A stretch of 64,000 nucleotides of DNA, taken from contig JAIOJX010000025.1 in the NCBI GenBank assembly GCA_022376925.1, positions 9,517,141 to 9,581,140 on the forward strand, read 5' to 3'. This document shows, piece after piece, positions 57,395-64,000 of the stretch. Positions within the stretch are counted from its first letter, which is position 1, and each line of letters starts with the position of its first letter. Under the pieces are notes generated by a model. The model was not told where the DNA came from, did not search any database, and was given only the letters and a program-made list of their open reading frames with translations. The DNA comes from Tragulus kanchil. Lineage: Eukaryota; Chordata; Mammalia; Artiodactyla; Tragulidae. Both the position numbers and the translations under genes were made by a program.

Positions 57395-57835
57395 GGTAGA
57401 TGAACCTAGAGTCTGTTATACAGAGCAAAGTAAGTCAGAGAAAAACAACCATCAGCCATGAACACATATACAGGGAATCTAGAAAATGGTACAAGTGAAC
57501 CTATTTGTGCGGCAGGGATAAGAAATACAGACGTTGAGAATAGACTTGTGGACACAGCGAGGGAAGGGGAGGGAGGCACGAACAGAGAGAGTAGCATTGA
57601 TACATAGATACACTATCGTATGTGAAGTTGATAGCTGCCAGGAAGCTGCTGTAAGGTGCAGGAGCTCAGCCCGGTCCTCTGTGATGACTGATGACCTAGG
57701 GGGTGGGATAGGAGGGAGGATCAAAAGGGAAGAAGCATAGATGTACTTAGAGCTGATTCACGTGGACGTACATTAGAAACCAACACAACGTGGTAAAGCA
57801 ATTAGACTCCAATGGAAAAAATTAAAAAGCCACTC
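57395..57835 (+). mobile_element. L1 3'-end fragment, sense
   Basis: TAGATGAACCTAGAGTCTGT, AAGTAAGTCAGAGAAAAACA, AGAGCTGATTCACGTGGACG and GTAAAGCAATTAGACTCCAA are artiodactyl L1 3' UTR in sense orientation, ending in A-rich sequence near 57830. Confidence 0.78.
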
Positions 57836-58476
57836 ATAAGGAGTTTAAAAGTGTAGGAATTTGGGGTGTGCTTTTCTTTGGAGTTTGCCTTAACTTACTA
57901 GGTCAGAGTGCTTTGTAATAGATCCCTGAAACCACAGGATCTGGAGTGAATTCCCCTGGGGGCGGGTGGCCTTGCAAACTGTGGTCTCTCTGCTTGCTAC
58001 CGACTTTCTGCTCAGGTATTAGGTGTTCAGACAGTGGAGCTTGGGCCTGCTCCCTGGGTCCCCAGCTCCATTTTCAGTGATGCAAAGTTCCCAGCTCTGC
58101 CTGTCAGAACTTGATAGCTCTGTAAACACTGAAATCTCTGTTGCCATAACAGCAGGAAAAATAATATGGGATCCTGCATATAAATATAGTGGAGGCCTTG
58201 GGGAATAGGAGCATTCTAAATGACTTGAAGCTCTGTCACGGCATAATCTCTTATAAATAGATGTCAGCCTCGTCCCTGAATGCAGACTGGATTTTGGCCT
58301 GCCCATGGTACTCAGCCTTCTAGACAATAGTTATGCTGGTGACCACTGTGCACTTAAAAGTGGGCACAAGGAGAGGACTTGCTCTGCTGTTTCTTCACCC
58401 AGTGCATTTTCATTTCCCCTTCCTCATCCCAGAACTCTACTAATGACTGTACTCAACAGAGCTTCATTTGTAGTGA

Positions 58477-58917
58477 GGTAGATGAACCTAGAGTCTGTTA
58501 TACAGAGCAAAGTAAGTCAGAGAAAAACAACCATCAGCCATGAACACATATACAGGGAATCTAGAAAATGGTACAAGTGAACCTATTTGTGCGGCAGGGA
58601 TAAGAAATACAGACGTTGAGAATAGACTTGTGGACACAGCGAGGGAAGGGGAGGGAGGCACGAACAGAGAGAGTAGCATTGATACATAGATACACTATCG
58701 TATGTGAAGTTGATAGCTGCCAGGAAGCTGCTGTAAGGTGCAGGGAGCTCAGCCCGGTCCTCTGTGATGACTGATGACCTAGGGGGTGGGATAGGAGGGA
58801 GGATCAAAAGGGAAGAAGCATAGATGTACTTAGAGCTGATTCACGTGGACGTACATTAGAAACCAACACAACGTGGTAAAGCAATTAGACTCCAATGGAA
58901 AAAATTAAAAAGCCACT
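58477..58917 (+). mobile_element. Duplicated copy of the L1 3' end at 57395-57835
   Basis: Same sequence at offset 1082 in duplication 19; not an independent insertion. Confidence 0.78.
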
Positions 58918-59232
58918 CATAAGGAGTTTAAAAGTGTAGGAATTTGGGGTGTGCTTTTCTTTGGAGTTTGCCTTAACTTACTAGGTCAGAGTGCTTTGTA
59001 ATAGATCCCTGAAACCACAGGATCTGGAGTGAATTCCCCTGGGGGCGGGTGGCCTTGCAAACTGTGGTCTCTCTGCTTGCTACCGACTTTCTGCTCAGGT
59101 ATTAGGTGTTCAGACAGTGGAGCTTGGGCCTGCTCCCTGGGTCCCCAGCTCCATTTTCAGTGATGCAAAGTTCCCAGCTCTGCCTGTCAGAACTTGATAG
59201 CTCTGTAAACACTGAAATCTCTGTTGCCATAA

Positions 59233-61529
59233 CAGCAGGAAAAATAATATGGGATCCTGCATATAAATATAGTGGAGGCCTTGGGGAATAGGAGCATTCT
59301 AAATGACTTGAAGCTCTGTCACGGCATAATCTCTTATAAATAGATGTCAGCCTCGTCCCTGAATGCAGACTGGATTTTGGCCTGCCCATGGTACTCAGCC
59401 TTCTAGACAATAGTTATGCTAAGGGATTATCTTTTAACATAGTGCAGTTATCTCCTTTGTTTGTTTTCTTTTTTCATTATTCACATAAGCCAGGGGAAAT
59501 GAAAAGCATCTTATTTCAGGCAAAAGGGCCTGTGAATGATTAACTCTGGTTCCATGCACTGGGACGATGCATAGCAACCCCTTGGCTTTCGACTAGCCAA
59601 AAGCCCAAGGCAGCAATAGCAGCAGGCCAGGGACCTGAGACCAACACTCTCAAAATGAAGGTGGTGAGGAACGGATTAGGTGTAAGCATTGTGTTTATGA
59701 GGAGAGTTCTCGGTAGCTGGCTCATTTTAATTTTGCATTGGTTTTATTGAACTTTTCTTGATAGAGATGTGTTTTGCTGACCTTTCCTTTCGCATGGACT
59801 CATGCTTTTGAAGCACACCAGAGGCTCCAAGTGAAACTTGGCCATGGGTACAGCCTAATCTGGTTTATGCCTCCATAGTGTGTACGTTTTCTCTCTAATG
59901 CGGTCCGAAACAGGGCTAACACTGGCTGAATTTTATATTAAAGAATGGAATGGACAGAGAGCTTCATCATGACCTTGAGGCTTAATTTTAGCTCAACGAA
60001 AATATTGTTGGTAAATCTTGGCTTTCTTAGAATTAGATGTAGCACACAGTATTAGAAGAATGAAAGAGAAGCAAATGATGATGCCATGGTTCCAATGAAA
60101 AGGACATGAGTATGTTAGGGCCTCATGTTTTACAAATATAGGGTCGAAATCCAAACCAATTTTGTATCTTTTTATGGACATTTGGTGTTTAAATATTTAT
60201 ATAACGGGGTCTATTTTTGTGGAAAACAAGACCCAAGTTAAAAGAGTCAGAAGAAAATGAAGTGTAAGCTAAGGACCAAAGAAACATTGGAAAATTTAGG
60301 AAAATGCAGTATAGTTATAATAGAGCCAAGATATTTGGGACACTTAAATTTAGGCTGCAAGTCAATCCAGATGTTTATGAAATTGCCAGCAGGAAAAATA
60401 ATAGGGCCTGCATATAAATATAGTGGAGGCCTTGGGGAATAGGAGCATTCTAAATGACTTGAAGCTCTGTCACGGCATAATCTCTTATAAATAGATGTCA
60501 GCCTCGTCCCTGAATGCAGACTGGATTTTGGCCTGCCCATGGTACTCAGCCTTCTAGACAATAGTTATGCTAAGGGATTATCTTTTAACATAGTGCAGTT
60601 ATCTCCTTTGTTTGTTTTCTTTTTTCATTATTCACATAAGCCAGGGGAAATGAAAAGCATCTTATTTCAGGCAAAAGGGCCTGTGAATGATTAACTCTGG
60701 TTCCATGCACTGGGACGATGCATAGCAACCCCTTGGCTTTCGACTAGCCAAAAGCCCAAGGCAGCAATAGCAGCAGGCCAGGGACCTGAGACCAACACTC
60801 TCAAAATGAAGGTGGTGAGGAACGGATTAGGTGTAAGCATTGTGTTTATGAGGAGAGTTCTCGGTAGCTGGCTCATTTTAATTTTGCATTGGTTTTATTG
60901 AACTTTTCTTGATAGAGATGTGTTTTGCTGACCTTTCCTTTCGCATGGACTCATGCTTTTGAAGCACACCAGAGGCTCCAAGTGAAACTTGGCCATGGGT
61001 ACAGCCTAATCTGGTTTATGCCTCCATAGTGTGTACGTTTTCTCTCTAATGCGGTCCGAAACAGGGCTAACACTGGCTGAATTTTATATTAAAGAATGGA
61101 ATGGACAGAGAGCTTCATCATGACCTTGAGGCTTAATTTTAGCTCAACGAAAATATTGTTGGTAAATCTTGGCTTTCTTAGAATTAGATGTAGCACACAG
61201 TATTAGAAGAATGAAAGAGAAGCAAATGATGATGCCATGGTTCCAATGAAAAGGACATGAGTATGTTAGGGCCTCATGTTTTACAAATATAGGGTCGAAA
61301 TCCAAACCAATTTTGTATCTTTTTATGGACATTTGGTGTTTAAATATTTATATAACGGGGTCTATTTTTGTGGAAAACAAGACCCAAGTTAAAAGAGTCA
61401 GAAGAAAATGAAGTGTAAGCTAAGGACCAAAGAAACATTGGAAAATTTAGGAAAATGCAGTATAGTTATAATAGAGCCAAGATATTTGGGACACTTAAAT
61501 TTAGGCTGCAAGTCAATCCAGATGTTTAT
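59233..61529. repeat. Direct tandem duplication 20 (offset 1151-1155), overlapping 19
   Basis: Copy A is 59233-60378 and copy B 60388-61529. The start of B is distorted (ATAATAGGGCCTGC versus ATAATATGGGATCCTGC). Overlap with duplication 19 gives three copies of the core at 58149, 59233 and 60388. Confidence 0.95.
59421..60378. other. Repeat-free unique block
   Basis: No SINE, LINE or exon recognised over almost 1 kb; it recurs to 61529 by duplication 20. Balanced composition without low complexity makes it a candidate for conserved non-coding sequence, but I see no direct evidence of constraint. Confidence 0.4.
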
Positions 61530-62378
61530 TTATTAACATTAATAATGTTTCCAGTCTTGTTATAGAACACCAAATCCCGGGGGGTTCCACTTCTGAGTTT
61601 AAAGACAAATGCATGGTATTTATTCTTTTCCAGCTCTGTTTTAATTTTAGAGGTTTTCTACGGCTATGATTTTCCTGTAAAAGTGTTTGCAAAGTCTTGA
61701 GCAGCTCCCGATGCTTAGCAGAAAGTGAGTGAAACACAGGTCTCTCAAAGCTTTCCCCTTTCTGCATTTCTCTTCTTGCTTCCATAGCAATAAAGAGAAA
61801 AACTTGGCATAAGAATATAATCTGTTGCTGCCTGTTTCTCATCTGAAGTCATAAACCTCTGCCATCCCACCCAAGACTAGAATTTCAGCTGGCATGAAGC
61901 AGCTGTCTGCTTACAGGTTTTTTCCGGTAGTAACCAAAGACAAAACTATTTTAATTGAAGGCCCTAGGCGGTTCTCCAAACCCTCACAATCTCTGGGTCA
62001 TCCCCAAGAGGAAATGATTGAGGAAAAGGTACAAGTTACCTCCTTTCTTATCATTTTTTAACACTCTGTATGTTTATGAATTTGAGAACATTTTACATCT
62101 GATTTCTCTGGATTGAATGCCGTGAAGAAAGGGAGGGCTCAAAAGCACTAGGGCTCTGGCACACAAGCTAAGTCAGCCAAGAACCGGCTGTGGTCTAGGG
62201 GAGGGAGTGGTCTGTTCAAAAAGGCATCTGCTGCTCAGCTGCCCCCAAAGTTACCATGTGGGAATGTGCAAAGTGTTGCCAGATACTCTGGTTTGTCACT
62301 AGATGTTCCCAGATTCTGATTTTTCTGTGAATTCTGCATAGCTTTAAAGGTTGGCATTTTTAAAAATTTCATTTGTAA
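61530..62378. other. Unique sequence, no gene supported
   Basis: A 109-codon minus-strand frame (61513-61842) begins just after a weak acceptor-like TGACTTCAG. It has no recognised domain and is not accepted as an exon. Confidence 0.45.
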
Positions 62379-62630
62379 TATTGTCATTTTTTTAAAATTA
62401 CTTTTTATTGGCGTATAGTTGCTTTACAATCTGGTGTTAGTTTCTACCGTAGAGCAAAATGAATCAGCTAAATGTGTACATACATCTTTTCTCTTTTTGG
62501 ATTTCCTTCCCTTTTGGATCACTACAGAGCACTGAATAGAGAAACCATAATTCAGGAAGACTCATGCACCCCAGTGTTCATTACAGCATAATTTACTATT
62601 GCTAAGACATGGAAAGAATGTTACCCAAAA
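62379..62630 (-). mobile_element. L1 3'-end fragment with 5' inversion
   Basis: 62379-62545 reads as antisense L1 3' UTR (TTTTTATTGGCGTATAGTTG, TTTCTACCGTAGAGCAAAAT). 62550-62625 then reads as sense L1 (GACTCATGCACCCCAGTGTT, TTGCTAAGACATGG). This order fits a minus-strand insertion whose 5' part was inverted by twin priming. Confidence 0.65.
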
Positions 62631-64000
62631 AGGAACAAAATTTGGTTATTTGTAGACATGTAGATGTACCTAAATGATAGCAATTTTTATTTTGAATTGC
62701 AATCAAATCTTGTGAAGATCAGTGAAAATATGACTCTTGAATGTTTGGGTCTGTTAGTATCCAAATCCCAGGCTTTCCCTGGATTCACTGTGGGTAGACT
62801 TGGCATTTCCCAGCTTCTAAGGTTCTACAACTGTCAGGTGGCATCATGTCTACACATTTTATTCTAGGTAGTCTGGCAGAAAGAAAAGAACCCAGGTTTG
62901 GAGCCAGGGAGGTATAGATTGTACTAGTTCCAAATTTTACTAAACTGTAGCATGTAACAGCTTAATGGATCTCGAGGCCTCTCTTGTAATCAGTGGAAAT
63001 GAAAACTTACTTTCATTTGAAGGAGTGAATAGACCACTAGACACAATGTGCTTAGCCTGGTCTGCATAGGTGCCCTTTACAAGGGTATTACTATGCTGAT
63101 CACCACCAACAGGTGACCCTCTTGGAAGCACAGCAGCTTCTTCCCAATGAACTTCTCTCAGGACAGGGAGAATGGCCTCTCTGCAGATGCACTATGAGCT
63201 GCAATACAAAGAAATCGAAGCCAAGAGTAATTTCTCAGGGCTTCAGACTGAAGAATTTTAGAGCTCGAGAATTTTAGAATTTTATAACTAGAAGTAACTT
63301 TGAGGAAACAAACTAACAGCTAGAAATTAATTAAAATACCATTTTTACTTTAAACATCAATATTTTAAATCATACAAATAAATGTAGTCACTGATATGCA
63401 GTTAGGAGCATTTTATTTATAAAAAGTAAAATCAAAGACTGTATCTGGAACCATGTGGTGAAGCAGAAGAATGTAGGTTAATTTTTCCCCTCCCAGTTTC
63501 TGTATTTACTGGGAGATACATGGATGAATGCCATTTTTGTTAGTAATATATCCTTCTTTGGTATCCAGGAGGGTCTGCTATTAGGGAGATCTCTTGTCTC
63601 CTAACTGTCGTTCCATAATCTGGGGATGAAGGTGGCGAGGGGTCATTCAGATAACTAGAGTGCACCAGAATGCAGTTGGAGAAGATAACCAGTGTCTCAC
63701 TTTCTGTTCAAAATGAGATGCAAGTTAAAGGTTCAGCTTTTAAGGGAAGAGGCTTCCTGCCTTTCTTTTCTTGGACCAGCTGTAAGAATAACAAAATACC
63801 AAACAATGCGTTTACTCTGATGAATAGTGTAATAACAAAGCAGGGTAGTCTTGTAAGATGGTTCAGTGTGTCTGATGGCATTTATATGACTTACCGTCTT
63901 GCTTGATACTCTTTAGCAGCATGATAGGGAGTGAGGTGGTGGAGTGAAGGATTATTTGAAGTACTCATTTCTGAGACATCAATCTGTTTACTGATAAAAC
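62631..64000. other. Unique sequence with a possible MIR relic
   Basis: 62868-62960 (GTCTGGCAGAAAGAAAAGAA, CAGGTTTGGAGCCAGGGAGG) resembles the head half of MIR. The rest to the window end shows no recognised repeat or gene. Confidence 0.45.

Larger units (their letters stand above)
57253..59420. repeat. Direct tandem duplication 19 (offset 1082)
   Basis: Copy A is 57253-58334 and copy B 58335-59420, abutting. The difference noted is one G (GCAGGAGC versus GCAGGGAGC). The unit includes an L1 3' end. Confidence 0.96.

Noticed and set aside
61513..61842. 109-codon minus-strand frame preceded by an AG acceptor-like site
   Set aside because: No real polypyrimidine tract, no recognised protein family and no downstream exon partner visible.

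Overview
The window is nuclear DNA from a ruminant mammal. The evidence is the repeat content: tRNA-Glu-derived SINEs of the Bov-tA and CHR types, antisense fragments of the RTE-type LINE BovB, artiodactyl-type L1 3' ends, an old ERVL fragment, and MIR, L2 and hAT relics. I found no exon, RNA gene or CpG island that I can support. The longest open frame (183 codons) is close to what chance gives in 64 kb. The species cannot be fixed from this sequence.

The dominant structure is not a gene. Nineteen direct local duplications, each with a start-to-start offset of about 1.05-1.21 kb, run through the window: 1-2383, 2154-4292, 4337-6523, 8451-10611, 12909-15044, 15787-17972, 19399-21711, 22378-24594, 25911-28017, 29316-31425, 32651-34820, 37540-39892, 41387-43644, 47398-49729, 49456-51760, 51822-54056, 54353-56568, 57253-59420 and 59233-61529. 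Copies are nearly identical apart from homopolymer length changes and short garbled stretches at some junctions. They contain unrelated sequence, and several are chained so that a core occurs three times. About 21 kb, one third of the window, is redundant. The most economical reading is a systematic assembly or gap-filling error, so the true locus is probably near 43 kb. Duplicate copies of repeats below should not be counted as independent insertions.

Layout after mentally collapsing the duplications: 1-4250 is AT-rich sequence without recognised elements. 4250-7130 holds a SINE, an L1 3' end, a MIR and a Bov-tA. 7130-12900 is mostly unique, with a hAT relic and two Bov-tA copies in tandem. 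12900-18130 holds a palindromic RFX-type X-box, a Bov-tA copy, a nested SINE-in-SINE insertion and an old CHR-2 copy. 18130-28020 carries SINEs and antisense BovB. 28020-40000 is the most SINE-poor part. 40000-47530 is SINE- and L1-rich with an inverted L1 palindrome. 47527-51822 is an ERVL relic (RT to dUTPase, then an LTR). 51900-57840 carries four recognised SINE insertions and an L1 3' end. 57840-64000 is largely unique.

The most interesting biological content is a tRNA-Glu-headed SINE family with at least eleven independent insertions, most with clear target-site duplications. It comes in a short, older-looking form and a longer, CpG-rich, younger-looking form that has gained a G/C-rich 3' module with quadruplex potential.
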